Below, one piece after another: positions 45,411 through 55,179 of a stretch of DNA of 64,000 bases. The stretch spans positions 434,001-498,000 of the forward strand of contig NZ_CP146091.1 of assembly GCF_037023145.1 (NCBI RefSeq). The letters are read 5' to 3'. The DNA comes from Ralstonia sp. RRA (GTDB taxonomy: Bacteria > Pseudomonadota > Gammaproteobacteria > Burkholderiales > Burkholderiaceae). Position numbers and translations under genes: made by a program. The stretch's first letter is position 1, and each line of letters starts with the position of its first letter. The notes under the pieces were generated by a model. It was not told the DNA's origin. It ran no database searches and saw nothing but the letters and a program-made list of their open reading frames with translations.

Positions 45411-46304
45411 TCAGACGGGGTTGGAACCAGTTGCGTTGACCGAGGCATCGCCGCCGGTCGGGGTGGTGAGACGGCGTACCAGCAGCACTTGCACCTGTCG
45501 CGCATCGGCGCGCAGTACGTCGAACTGCAGCGTGCCCAGGACGATCTTCTCGCCCCGGTGCGGCACGCGGCCGAGGTGGTTGGACAGCAGCCCGCCGATG
45601 GTGTCGACGTCCTCATCCGAGAAGTGCGTGCCGAAGGCTTCGTTGAACTGCTCGATTTCGGTCAGGCCGCGCACGCGCATGTGGCCATCGGCGGTGGCGA
45701 GGATATTGTCCTCTTCCTCTTCGATGTCGTATTCGTCTTCGATGTCGCCGACGATCTGCTCCAGCACATCTTCAATGGTGATGAGGCCGGCCACGCCGCC
45801 GTACTCGTCGACGACGATGGCGATGTGGTTGCGGTTGACGCGGAAGTCGCGCAACAGCACGTTCAGGCGCTTCGATTCTGGGATGAACACGGCCGGGCGC
45901 AGCATGTCGCGCACGTCGAAGTCTTCATCGGTATAGAAGCGCAGCAAATCCTTGGCCAGCAGGATGCCGATGATGTTGTCACGGCTGCCTTCGTAGACGG
46001 GGAAGCGCGAATGCGCCGCTTCCTGCACGAAGGGGATGAATTCGGACGGCGCGTCGGCGATGTTCAGCGCATCCATCTGCGCGCGCGGGATCATGATGTC
46101 GCGCGCACACAGGTCTGAGACCTGGAAGACGCCTTCGATCATCGACAGAGAGTCGGCGTCGATCAGGTTGCGCGCATGCGCGTCTTGGAGGATTTCTAGA
46201 AGCTCGGCCCGCGATTCGGGCTCGGGCGAGATGAGGTCGGTCAGGCGTTCCAGCAGCGATCGGGGTTTGTCGGCTGGCTTCGGACTGGGATACGGATCAT
46301 TCAT
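45411..46304 (-). CDS. corC: CorC/HlyC family CBS-domain transporter-associated protein
   Basis: This is a soluble 297-residue member of the CorC family, linked to magnesium/cobalt efflux in enterics. It has two CBS domains (about 70-190: ARDIMIPRAQMDALN, then HIAIVVDEYGGVAGLITIEDVLEQIVGDIEDEYD) and a C-terminal CorC_HlyC domain (MRVRGLTEIEQFNEAFGTHFSDEDVDTIGGLL). It lacks the DUF21 membrane part. The start is MNDPYPS. Elsewhere corC often follows ybeY directly; here a repeat-protein gene lies between them. Confidence 0.94.
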   Translation of the reverse strand: MNDPYPSPKPADKPRSLLERLTDLISPEPESRAELLEILQDAHARNLIDADSLSMIEGVFQVSDLCARDIMIPRAQMDALNIADAPSEFIPFVQEAAHSRFPVYEGSRDNIIGILLAKDLLRFYTDEDFDVRDMLRPAVFIPESKRLNVLLRDFRVNRNHIAIVVDEYGGVAGLITIEDVLEQIVGDIEDEYDIEEEEDNILATADGHMRVRGLTEIEQFNEAFGTHFSDEDVDTIGGLLSNHLGRVPHRGEKIVLGTLQFDVLRADARQVQVLLVRRLTTPTGGDASVNATGSNPV

Positions 46305-46466
46305 GGCGCGGTCGCGCGTCGTTAAACATCGGGCCAGCATACACCAAAAGATTGGCGGTCCAGATGACGCCAGGCGAGCCACGGGCCACCTTAAGTGGAT
46401 GACGCTGCACTTCAGGTGGCCGGCTCTGCCGGCGTGGCTGGGGCGCGCTGCCGAAGGGGGCAACGG

Positions 46467-47810
<1,344 letters not shown>

Positions 47811-48131
47811 GATGACCTCCCCGCGGAGCCGAGCCCGTCTGTGCGCGGGTTGGCCTATGACGCCTTGCGTGGCGCCGTGTATCGAGCGCGCTCGGGTGGC
47901 GGCTTATGTGTCGAGGATAGGGATTGCCATGGCAAAGCCCATGCACCGTACGGAGAGCAGCGCCGGTACCGGATGGACGAAGGTCGATGGGGGGCGTATC
48001 AGCGATTCGACGGGCGCGCGCCTGCATCGAATGGCGGAGGCGATGCCGCAAATCCTTGTCAGGACTGGATCTGCGGAAAATGGACTTGATTCAGCTTTGA
48101 AACGCGATGTTGCGTTTCTGTAGCAGGAAAC
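47811..48131. other. Intergenic, presumed leader of the repeat-protein gene
   Basis: About 320 bases lie between the repeat-protein start and the ybeY terminator. The ribosome site of the repeat-protein gene (GGGGAGG) is at its left edge. A 104-codon plus-strand frame exists (47809-48123) but has no ribosome site, no recognisable domain and an arginine-rich, shadow-like composition. No clear promoter pair stands out. Confidence 0.5.
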
Positions 48132-48156
48132 AAAAACGCCGGCACGTGGCCGGCGT
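48132..48156 (-). terminator. Rho-independent terminator after ybeY
   Basis: ACGCCGGC (48136-48143) pairs with GCCGGCGT (48149-48156) around a 5-base loop. The minus-strand 3' side runs into TTTTTG. It lies 24 bases after the ybeY stop and separates ybeY from the repeat-protein and corC genes. Confidence 0.88.
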
Positions 48157-48179
48157 CTGAGGGCGATGGAGGATGCGCG

Positions 48180-49010
48180 TCAGCGGCTTGCGTACGGATC
48201 TGCAAAACCCAGATCGCCGAGGATCTCGGTTTCGATGCCTTCCATCTCTTCGGCGTCGGCCGGGTCTTCGTGGTCGTAGCCCTGCGCATGCAGCGCGCCG
48301 TGCACGATCAGGTGCGCGTAGTGCGCGACCAGCGGCTTGCCTTGTTCCTTGGCTTCCTTCTCGACCACCGGGCAGCACAGCACGATGTCGGCGGCAACGG
48401 GGTCTTCGTCGCTTTCTGCGTACGAGAACGTCAGCACGTTGGTGGCGTAGTCCTTGTCGCGGTACGTGCGGTTGAGCGTGCGGCCTTCTTCTTCGCCGAC
48501 AAAGCGCACGTTGAGCTGCGCATCGGCAAACAGTGCCGGGGCGATCCACGCTTCGATGTCCTTCTCTTTCGGCAGCGCCTTGCGGGCTGCGGCCTTCAGC
48601 TCATCGCCGTGCTGTACGGTGAGGTCGAGCGTGAGCATTTCTGCGTCGTCGAAGGCTTCGCCGCCGTGGTTCCAGAACGTGTCGTCGAGGTCTTCAGTGC
48701 GCTCGGTTTGTACCGGCTCGGCCTCGATGCGCAGCGTAACGCTGTCGTGGTGCTCGGGGCGCAGCGACAGCATGGCGTTCGTGTTGGTGTCCGAATGCTC
48801 GGCGACCAGGGTGATGGCGCCATCGGCCGTATCGGGCACGCTGATGATCAGGCTGCGGCCATCCGCAAAGGCGATGCGCAGGGCGCTGGCGTCCACCGTC
48901 TTCGGCTTGCCCTTGGCGTCGAATACATCGACGCGCGGGCCGAACGACTCGGCGGCCGCGGGTTGGGTCTTCTTGGTTTTGGTCTTGGTATCGGTCTTTG
49001 CTTTAGCCAC
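48180..49010 (-). CDS. ybeY: Endoribonuclease YbeY with N-terminal extension
   Basis: This metal-dependent RNase acts in 16S rRNA 3'-end maturation and 70S quality control. It has 276 residues. The YbeY core starts only at about residue 122 and holds [32 protein letters not shown] split by the fold, and the zinc motif with H237, H241 and H247 ([15 protein letters not shown]). Residues 1-20 are Lys/Thr-rich, and about 25-105 form a predicted beta-rich module ([26 protein letters not shown]) absent from E. coli YbeY (155 residues). There is no internal Met with a good ribosome site near 120, and codon use is uniform, so the extension appears real. It lies two bases after phoH. Confidence 0.92.
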   Translation of the reverse strand: MAKAKTDTKTKTKKTQPAAAESFGPRVDVFDAKGKPKTVDASALRIAFADGRSLIISVPDTADGAITLVAEHSDTNTNAMLSLRPEHHDSVTLRIEAEPVQTERTEDLDDTFWNHGGEAFDDAEMLTLDLTVQHGDELKAAARKALPKEKDIEAWIAPALFADAQLNVRFVGEEEGRTLNRTYRDKDYATNVLTFSYAESDEDPVAADIVLCCPVVEKEAKEQGKPLVAHYAHLIVHGALHAQGYDHEDPADAEEMEGIETEILGDLGFADPYASR

Positions 49011-49012
49011 GT

Positions 49013-50005
49013 TCAGGCGTCCTTATGCTGGGCATGGAATTCGTCATAAGCCTCGACGATGCGGGCCACCAGTGGGTGCCGCACCACGTCGACGCTGGAA
49101 AAGCGCGTCATCGACACACCGCGCACGTCGCGCAGCACGTGCTGCGCTTCGATCAGGCCGCTCTTCTGGCCGCGCGGCAGGTCGATCTGCGTTGTGTCGC
49201 CGGTAATCACGGCCTTGGAGCCGAAACCGATCCGCGTGAGGAACATCTTCATCTGTTCCGGTGTGGTGTTCTGGGCTTCGTCCAGGATGATGAAGGCGTG
49301 GTTGAGCGTGCGCCCGCGCATGTACGCGAGCGGCGCAATCTCGATCATCTGGCGCTCGAACATCTTCTGCGTCTTGTCGAAGCCGAGCAGATCGTACAGC
49401 GCGTCGTATAGCGGGCGCAGGTACGGGTCCACCTTCTGCGCGAGGTCGCCGGGCAGGAAGCCCAGGCGTTCGCCAGCTTCCACCGCAGGGCGTGTGAGCA
49501 CGATGCGCTTGACGGCGTCGCGCTCGAGCGCATCCACCGCGCAGGCGACCGCCAGATACGTCTTGCCCGTACCCGCCGGCCCGATGCCGAACGACAGGTC
49601 ATGCGAGAGGATGCTGCGCAGGTACTCGCGCTGCATCGGCGTGCGGCCGTGCAGATCGGTACGGCGCGTGTGGAGCACCGGCGACAGGTCTTTGCCATCG
49701 GGCACATCGGTGCTCGATTCCGGCACGTAGGCGCCATGCGCGGCCACCTGGCGGGTCTCGACAAGGCCGAGCTGGATGTCGTCCACCGACAGCGGATCGC
49801 GTGCGGCGTTGTAGAACGTCTCCAGCGCATTGGCCGCGCCTTGTGCGTTGGCACCGCGCACGGTGAACTTGGCGCCGCGCCGGCTGATGGTCACGTCCAG
49901 TGCCTGTTCGATCTGGCGCAGGTTTTCATCCAGCGGACCGCACAGGTTCTGCAGGCGGGCGTTGTCGTTCTTGGGCGCTGTGAATTCAGCGGTGGTCGGT
50001 TTCAT
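49013..50005 (-). CDS. PhoH-like ATPase (PhoL/YbeZ)
   Basis: This is a cytoplasmic P-loop ATPase of 330 residues. The N-terminal KH-like region (about 20-70: [24 protein letters not shown]) is followed by Walker A GPAGTGKT at 142-149 and Walker [38 protein letters not shown] and the terminal [13 protein letters not shown] are family signatures. It is thought to work with YbeY in rRNA processing. It lies between miaB (21-base gap) and ybeY (2-base gap), the conserved miaB-phoH-ybeY operon. Confidence 0.96.
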   Translation of the reverse strand: MKPTTAEFTAPKNDNARLQNLCGPLDENLRQIEQALDVTISRRGAKFTVRGANAQGAANALETFYNAARDPLSVDDIQLGLVETRQVAAHGAYVPESSTDVPDGKDLSPVLHTRRTDLHGRTPMQREYLRSILSHDLSFGIGPAGTGKTYLAVACAVDALERDAVKRIVLTRPAVEAGERLGFLPGDLAQKVDPYLRPLYDALYDLLGFDKTQKMFERQMIEIAPLAYMRGRTLNHAFIILDEAQNTTPEQMKMFLTRIGFGSKAVITGDTTQIDLPRGQKSGLIEAQHVLRDVRGVSMTRFSSVDVVRHPLVARIVEAYDEFHAQHKDA

Positions 50006-50026
50006 CCAATCCGTCTGTGTTGATGA

Positions 50027-51394
50027 TCAGTGGGTCACGCGGTCGTCATCGGCGACAACCTCACCGCGCAGCGAGTGCGGGAAGGCGTGCACGATGCGCA
50101 CGTCGAGCATCTGGCCGATCAGCTGGTCGCGGCGCGCCTGCGGCAGATCGGGCAGGGCGAAGTTGACCACGCGGTTGTTCTCGGTGCGGCCGTGCAGTTC
50201 GGTCGGGTCCTTGCGCGACGGGCCTTCCACCAGGATGCGCTGCGTGCTGCCGACCATGCTTTGGCTGATGCGCGCGACGTTCTCTTCGATGGTCGCCTGC
50301 AAATGTTTCAGGCGTTCGAGCTTGACGGCCTGCGGCGTATCGTCGGGCAGGTTGGCCGCCGGCGTGCCGGGGCGCGGGCTGTAGATGAAGCTGAACGAGG
50401 TGTCGTAGCCGATCTCGTGAATCAGGTCCATCGTCTTGGCGAAGTCCGCATCGGTCTCGCCCGGGAAGCCGACGATGAAGTCGGTGGCGATGGAGATGTT
50501 CGGCCGGATCGCGCGCAGCTTGCGGATGCTGCTCTTGTATTCGAGCACCGTGTAGCCGCGCTTCATCGCCATCAGGATGCGGTCGGAGCCGTGCTGCACC
50601 GGCAGGTGCAGGTGGTCGACCAGCTTCGGGTTGGTGGCGTAGGCCTCGATTAGGCGCGAGGAGAATTCCTTCGGGTGGCTGGTCGTGTAGCGGATGCGCT
50701 CGATGCCCGGAATTTCGGCCACGTATTCGAGCAGCAGGGCGAAGTCCGCACGCTCAGCGGTGTCGCCCATCTTGCCGATATAGGCGTTGACGTTCTGGCC
50801 CAGCAGCGTAACTTCGCGCACGCCCTGCTCAGCCAAGCCGGCCACTTCGGCCAGCACGTCGTCGAACGGGCGCGAGACTTCTTCACCGCGCGTGTACGGC
50901 ACCACGCAGTAGCTGCAGTACTTCGAGCAGCCTTCCATGATCGACACGAAGGCGGTCGAGCCTTCCACGCGCGCGGGCGGCAGGTGGTCGAACTTCTCGA
51001 TCTCGGGGAAGGACACGTCGACCTGCGAGCGGCCCGTGCGGCGGCGCGCAGCGATCAGCTCCGGCAGGCGGTGCAGCGTCTGCGGGCCGAAGACGACATC
51101 CACGTAAGGCGCGCGGGCCACGATGGAAGCGCCCTCCTGGCTGGCCACGCAACCGCCCACGCCAACGACGAGGTCCGGCTTGAGGGCCTTGAGCGCCTTC
51201 ACGCGGCCGAGCTCGGAGAACACCTTCTCCTGCGCCTTCTCGCGCACGGAGCATGTGTTGAAGAGGATCACGTCCGCATCTTCGGGCGTGTCGGTGGGGA
51301 CGAGACCTTCAGCCGCATTGAGCACGTCGGACATCTTGTCCGAGTCGTACTCGTTCATCTGGCAGCCGTAGGTTTTGATGAAGACTTTTTTCAT
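50027..51394 (-). CDS. miaB: tRNA-2-methylthio-N6-isopentenyladenosine-37 synthase
   Basis: This radical-SAM methylthiotransferase modifies A37 of tRNAs reading UNN codons. It has 455 residues. The auxiliary cluster cysteines are C11, C48 and C82 ([27 protein letters not shown]). The radical-SAM CX3CX2C is C156, C160, C163 ([17 protein letters not shown]). A C-terminal TRAM domain (about 385-445) is present ([28 protein letters not shown]). The start [10 protein letters not shown] is clear, although the frame is open upstream. It is the first gene of miaB-phoH-ybeY. Confidence 0.98.
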   Translation of the reverse strand: MKKVFIKTYGCQMNEYDSDKMSDVLNAAEGLVPTDTPEDADVILFNTCSVREKAQEKVFSELGRVKALKALKPDLVVGVGGCVASQEGASIVARAPYVDVVFGPQTLHRLPELIAARRRTGRSQVDVSFPEIEKFDHLPPARVEGSTAFVSIMEGCSKYCSYCVVPYTRGEEVSRPFDDVLAEVAGLAEQGVREVTLLGQNVNAYIGKMGDTAERADFALLLEYVAEIPGIERIRYTTSHPKEFSSRLIEAYATNPKLVDHLHLPVQHGSDRILMAMKRGYTVLEYKSSIRKLRAIRPNISIATDFIVGFPGETDADFAKTMDLIHEIGYDTSFSFIYSPRPGTPAANLPDDTPQAVKLERLKHLQATIEENVARISQSMVGSTQRILVEGPSRKDPTELHGRTENNRVVNFALPDLPQARRDQLIGQMLDVRIVHAFPHSLRGEVVADDDRVTH

Positions 51395-51455
51395 GTGCCG
51401 TTCACAGTGGTTGACCTGGGGGCACGTGCTTCGTGGGGCGTTCTGACGTCCGGCG

Positions 51456-51875
51456 CTACTGAGACTGCGATTGCGCCTGCGCCTGCGCCTGGGCGGCGAC
51501 CGCGGCCTTGTAGTCGTCATCGCTGACAACCCAGGCTGTCAGCAACTGCTGATACAGGTCGAGCTGATAGCGCACCTTGAACGTCTGGCCGACCACCGAG
51601 GCGGTTGGCAGCAGGCGCCCATCCAGCGACAGGATCCGCACGCCCGGGGCGAAGCGGATATCGGCCTTGGTGGTGCCGAAACCGAGCAGCAGGATGTTCA
51701 CCAAGCCCGTGCTGCCAGTGGTCAGCGTGCCGGTATTGACCGAATTGACGGTCAATTGGGCAGCCGGAGCCACCGCCGGAATGTTGCGCAGGACTTGCGC
51801 ATGGGCGGACAGCAGCGGCGCTGATGCTGCAACTGCGGCAAAGGCTAGGGCGAGGACTTGGCGTCGGGTGCGCAT
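51456..51875 (-). CDS. Small exported protein with Ala/Gln tail
   Basis: This 139-residue protein has a twin-arginine-flavoured or Sec signal ([26 protein letters not shown], cleavage near residue 26). The mature part is beta-rich and contains [58 protein letters not shown], which I do not recognise as a named domain. It ends in an alternating Ala-Gln then Ser-Gln tail encoded by a short six-base repeat. The start is chosen at MRTRRQ; the frame is open 20 codons further. It lies between the renalase-like gene and miaB on the same strand. Confidence 0.72.
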   Translation of the reverse strand: MRTRRQVLALAFAAVAASAPLLSAHAQVLRNIPAVAPAAQLTVNSVNTGTLTTGSTGLVNILLLGFGTTKADIRFAPGVRILSLDGRLLPTASVVGQTFKVRYQLDLYQQLLTAWVVSDDDYKAAVAAQAQAQAQSQSQ

Positions 51876-51965
51876 GGCGTCGTCAGGGGAAAGCCACCGC
51901 CGGGTGAGCGACCCGGCACACGAAACACGAGACAACCCGACATTGTAACGCTGGCGGGTGGGTTC

Positions 51966-52964
51966 CTATAGCGCTTCGGCAATCTTTGCGGCCAGTGCAA
52001 CACCGCTCAGGAACGCGGCTTCCACACGCGGGCCCTCGCACCAGTCGCCGCAGGCGCCCAGGCGGGTGGCGGCGTCCCAATGGCAGGGCATTTCCGCCGA
52101 CTGTTCGACCAGCGCATGCGGCCACAGATGGGCCGCCATGACGTCGGGCTCGGGCGTGCCGGGAAAGGCTTCGGCAAAGCGGGCATGCAGGGCGTGCAGC
52201 GCCTGCTCGGGGGTGTCTGTGGCGTGTGCGGCCGACCAGCCCGGCGACGCATGCACCACCCAGGATTCGTCGACCATCACCCGGCCCGGCTTGGTGTTGT
52301 CGCGTGCGGCCCAGGCGAGCATGTCGTCGTCAATGCGGATGCCGTCATATGGCAGGTCCAGCGATTGCGTAAAGCCCATCATCAACGCCCAGCAGGGTGC
52401 GTAGCGTACCGGCGCAATGGATTCCTGTAGCGAGGCGGGTGCCGCGTTGCCGAACAGCGCCGGCAGCTCGGGCGCTGGCAGGGCCAGGGCGATGATGTCG
52501 GCGTGGGTAGTGTCGGCGCCGTCGCGCTCAATGGTCCAGCGGCGTCCCTCGTGCGCCACGCGTGTGACGGCGTGGCCGAAGCGCACATCCAGTGGCGTCG
52601 CCAGACTGCGCACCAGCGCGCCCATGCCGGGCAGGCCGACGTAGCGGGCCTCGTCGCGTGAATCTGCCTGCAGGGCGTCTGCCGTGCGGTGACCCCAGCG
52701 CGCCGGCCACGGCATCACCGAGCCCTGCCGGCGGGCAGCGTCCACCGCACGGCGGAAGGCTTCGCTGCGCACATTGAATGACTGCGCACCGTGGTCAAAG
52801 GCGTAGGCTGGGGCGCCCTCGGGCAGCACTGTGGTGGCCAGCCGGCCGCCCACGCCGCCCGCGCGCTCATAGACGGTGGCGGCAATGCCTTCTGCGGCAA
52901 GCGCGTTGGCACAGGCAACACCGGCAATGCCGGCTCCGACGATGGCGATGGAAGGCTGGGTCAT
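51966..52964 (-). CDS. Renalase-like FAD/NAD(P)-dependent amine oxidase
   Basis: This 332-residue flavoprotein has an N-terminal Rossmann motif SIAIVGAGIAGVACANALAAEG at 5-26 and GGVGGRLATTV (the second FAD-contacting Arg). YAFDHGAQSFNVRSEAF and a C-terminal FAD closure LGACGDWCEGPRVEAAFLSGVALA fit the renalase/COG3380 family. Bacterial renalases oxidise off-register dihydropyridine isomers of NAD(P)H; that activity is a family-based guess here. I begin at MTQPSIAI; about 60 further open codons upstream look non-coding. Confidence 0.88.
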   Translation of the reverse strand: MTQPSIAIVGAGIAGVACANALAAEGIAATVYERAGGVGGRLATTVLPEGAPAYAFDHGAQSFNVRSEAFRRAVDAARRQGSVMPWPARWGHRTADALQADSRDEARYVGLPGMGALVRSLATPLDVRFGHAVTRVAHEGRRWTIERDGADTTHADIIALALPAPELPALFGNAAPASLQESIAPVRYAPCWALMMGFTQSLDLPYDGIRIDDDMLAWAARDNTKPGRVMVDESWVVHASPGWSAAHATDTPEQALHALHARFAEAFPGTPEPDVMAAHLWPHALVEQSAEMPCHWDAATRLGACGDWCEGPRVEAAFLSGVALAAKIAEAL

Positions 52965-53052
52965 GGATGGCGTGGCGGGCTGGGTGGAACAGGAGATCGG
53001 TTTTGAAACCCCGCCATCATATCGGGTCATGTCGTTGTGAAAAACGGCAATG

Positions 53053-53078
53053 AAAAACGCCACCCGAAGGTGGCGTTT
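53053..53078 (-). terminator. Rho-independent terminator after the OmpW-type gene
   Basis: AAACGCCACC pairs with GGTGGCGTTT around a CGAA tetraloop, and on the minus strand leads into a short T-run (TTTTT). It is 35 bases after the OmpW-type stop and closes the fatty-acid gene run. Confidence 0.82.
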
Positions 53079-53112
53079 GCCGCAGCTCAACCGATTGGAG
53101 CAACTCGGCAGC

Positions 53113-54033
53113 TTAGAACTTGTAGCCAATCGCCAGCCCAAACACGAGCGGGTCGACCTTGATGTCGGTCTTGTTGACCGCCAGCACCTGGCCCTGCGCG
53201 CTGCGGATTGTGATGGTGGATGTGGTCTTCAGCGGTAGGTACGACACCGTGCCGATGGCGGTCCAGTTCTTGGCGAACTCATACGACACACCCACGTTGG
53301 CCACCGGCGTCCAAGAGCTCGACGTTTCTGCCGTCACCTTGGCCGTGCCGCTCGGCACCTGGCCCATGCCCAGCTGCAGCACCTGGCCGAGGTTTTGCAG
53401 CGCGTTCACGAAGTTCGGGTTCAGCTTCAGGTTGGTGAAGAAGTTGTAGCTGACGCCGCCGCCGACGAACGGACGGAACTTGCTTTCCTTCGTACCGAAG
53501 TAGTACTGGGCGACGATGGCCGGGCTCCACTCGCGCACGGTGGCGACCGGGTTGTTCTGCGGCAGCCCCAGGTTGATGAGCGTCAGCGGCCCGATGACCG
53601 GCACCGGTGCGATCACGTTGCCACTGCCGTACAGGTCGAACTTGGGTGGCACGCCGCCCACGAACGTACCGGCGATGTTGTCATTAAAGAAGTGCGTGAA
53701 CGTGAGCGACAGCGTGTTGGCGTTACTGACTCGCACGTCAGTTCCGGGCGACTGGTACGTGCCCAGCCCTAGCGCGCTGGTGGTGGTGGTCAGCGGCGTG
53801 GCCGAATCCATCGGGCGGATATAGAACCAGCCCAGCGCCATGACGTTGCGGCCCCAGACGTAGTCGTCCATGAATTGTCCGAATCCGCCGCCACTGGAGC
53901 TGCCCGAGCCGGTGCTGGCACTTGCAGCGACGTTGGCTTCTGCGGTGGATTGCGCGTGCGCAGCGGAGGCTGCGAGGGTGCTGACGGCAGCGCAGGCAAG
54001 GGCTGCGGCAAAGCGGCGGGCGGTGCGGTTCAT
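53113..54033 (-). CDS. OmpW family outer-membrane protein
   Basis: This is an eight-stranded outer-membrane barrel of 306 residues. The signal peptide is FAAALACAAVSTLAASAAHAQ (about 8-28). A Ser/Gly-rich lead (about 30-50) precedes alternating strands including NVMALGWFYIRP, TLSLTFTHFFNDNIAGTFVGG and YYFGTKESKFRPFVGGGVSYNFF. It ends in GLAIGYKF with a terminal Phe, the assembly signal. OmpW/AlkL members pass small hydrophobic molecules. It is longer than E. coli OmpW (about 212) because of larger loops. It follows a DUF1571 gene and the fad genes on the same strand, consistent with fatty-acid uptake; this is inference. Confidence 0.9.
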   Translation of the reverse strand: MNRTARRFAAALACAAVSTLAASAAHAQSTAEANVAASASTGSGSSSGGGFGQFMDDYVWGRNVMALGWFYIRPMDSATPLTTTTSALGLGTYQSPGTDVRVSNANTLSLTFTHFFNDNIAGTFVGGVPPKFDLYGSGNVIAPVPVIGPLTLINLGLPQNNPVATVREWSPAIVAQYYFGTKESKFRPFVGGGVSYNFFTNLKLNPNFVNALQNLGQVLQLGMGQVPSGTAKVTAETSSSWTPVANVGVSYEFAKNWTAIGTVSYLPLKTTSTITIRSAQGQVLAVNKTDIKVDPLVFGLAIGYKF

Positions 54034-54234
54034 GTGGTTGTCTCTCTGGATGGGATTGTTATTTCGCCTAAGTGTGGCGATTTGTGTTTCCGCAGCATAA
54101 CGCAGCGATTTCTCTGCGTTCGTTGAAGCTTTCCTCTAGCTGGTACGCACGCCACAGGGGTTTCCCCTAGGCGTGTTTGATACCGATCGCCCAAGCGGCG
54201 GAGCCTTGGTGCACAACGGTCTGCTGGTGGGGTT

Positions 54235-55179
54235 TCAAAACTTGTACTCCGGGTTCTTGGGGTTGAAGGTCTGGTCGTTCCAGGTCTTGCGCGTCACGTT
54301 CTCGATGACGATCTTTTCGAGCTCGTTGCCGGACTCATCCCAGGATTCTTCGACGCGAACCCAGGGGTTCTTGAGGTCGAAAAACAGTCGTACGCGCTTG
54401 GCGTAGAACGTGGGTGGGCCACTAGGGGCATCCCAGGTCAGGCGCAGCATGCGCTCGCCGCTTTCGGTCACCATCTTGGCCTCGTTGAACTTGCCGGTGC
54501 CGCCGGCAGCCACGTGGGCGCGCCCATCGCGTTCCACTGTGTCGACGATGAACTGCAGCCCCAGTTCACGCGCGGTGTGGTTCGACTGCGATTTGGCCAG
54601 CGCCCCGTCCAGCGCGCTCCAGATGGAGGCAAAGCCGAAGAGGCCGCCCAGGTGGCCGTACATCTCGTCGCGGCGCACGGTCTCGTCGTAGATGATTTCC
54701 TGGCCGGCGTGCGAGCCGCCCTTGAGCCAGCGGGCGTACACCTGGCGCGGCGCATGGCGGTAGCGGATCAGCATGAGGGACGGCTGGCTTTGCCACTGGT
54801 CTTTCACGCGCTCCTGCCGGCGCATGCGGTATTCGTACTCGGGCAGCTTGGCGACCTCGCCACGCAGCCAGCGCACCAGCGTCTCGGGCTTCATCGCCTG
54901 TGCCATGGCGAGAATGTCGTCGTCGGACCAGTCGGCAAAGGCGTTGGTCTGGACCTGGCCGCCAAGCCAGGTCGTCTGCCGAGCGACGTCCATTGCGCCA
55001 AAGCTGCTGACGGCGGCAGATTGGGATGCCGCTGCTGCCGTGGCGGCAGGTGCGGCGGGCGCGGAAGCCTCAGGCGTCTGCGCCCACGCGGCGCTCGTGC
55101 AGGCCAGTGCCGTCGCCAGCGCAAGCGTGCGCAGTTGCATGCGGGTCTTCTGCATCGTTGCGATCGTCATGGCGGTCAT
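54235..55179 (-). CDS. DUF1571 domain-containing exported protein
   Basis: This 314-residue protein has a signal peptide (LRTLALATALACTSAAWAQ, about 17-35), a low-complexity Ala/Pro/Ser lead (36-60), then a globular domain that matches DUF1571: EYRMRRQERVKDQWQSQPSLMLIRYRHAPRQVYARWL and GSHAGQEIIYDE, reminiscent of LolA-like folds. The function is unknown. Its ATG overlaps the fadD stop (ATGA), so it is translated with the acyl-CoA ligase. Several in-frame ATGs near the start exist; the first is used because of the overlap. Confidence 0.82.
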   Translation of the reverse strand: MTAMTIATMQKTRMQLRTLALATALACTSAAWAQTPEASAPAAPAATAAAASQSAAVSSFGAMDVARQTTWLGGQVQTNAFADWSDDDILAMAQAMKPETLVRWLRGEVAKLPEYEYRMRRQERVKDQWQSQPSLMLIRYRHAPRQVYARWLKGGSHAGQEIIYDETVRRDEMYGHLGGLFGFASIWSALDGALAKSQSNHTARELGLQFIVDTVERDGRAHVAAGGTGKFNEAKMVTESGERMLRLTWDAPSGPPTFYAKRVRLFFDLKNPWVRVEESWDESGNELEKIVIENVTRKTWNDQTFNPKNPEYKF

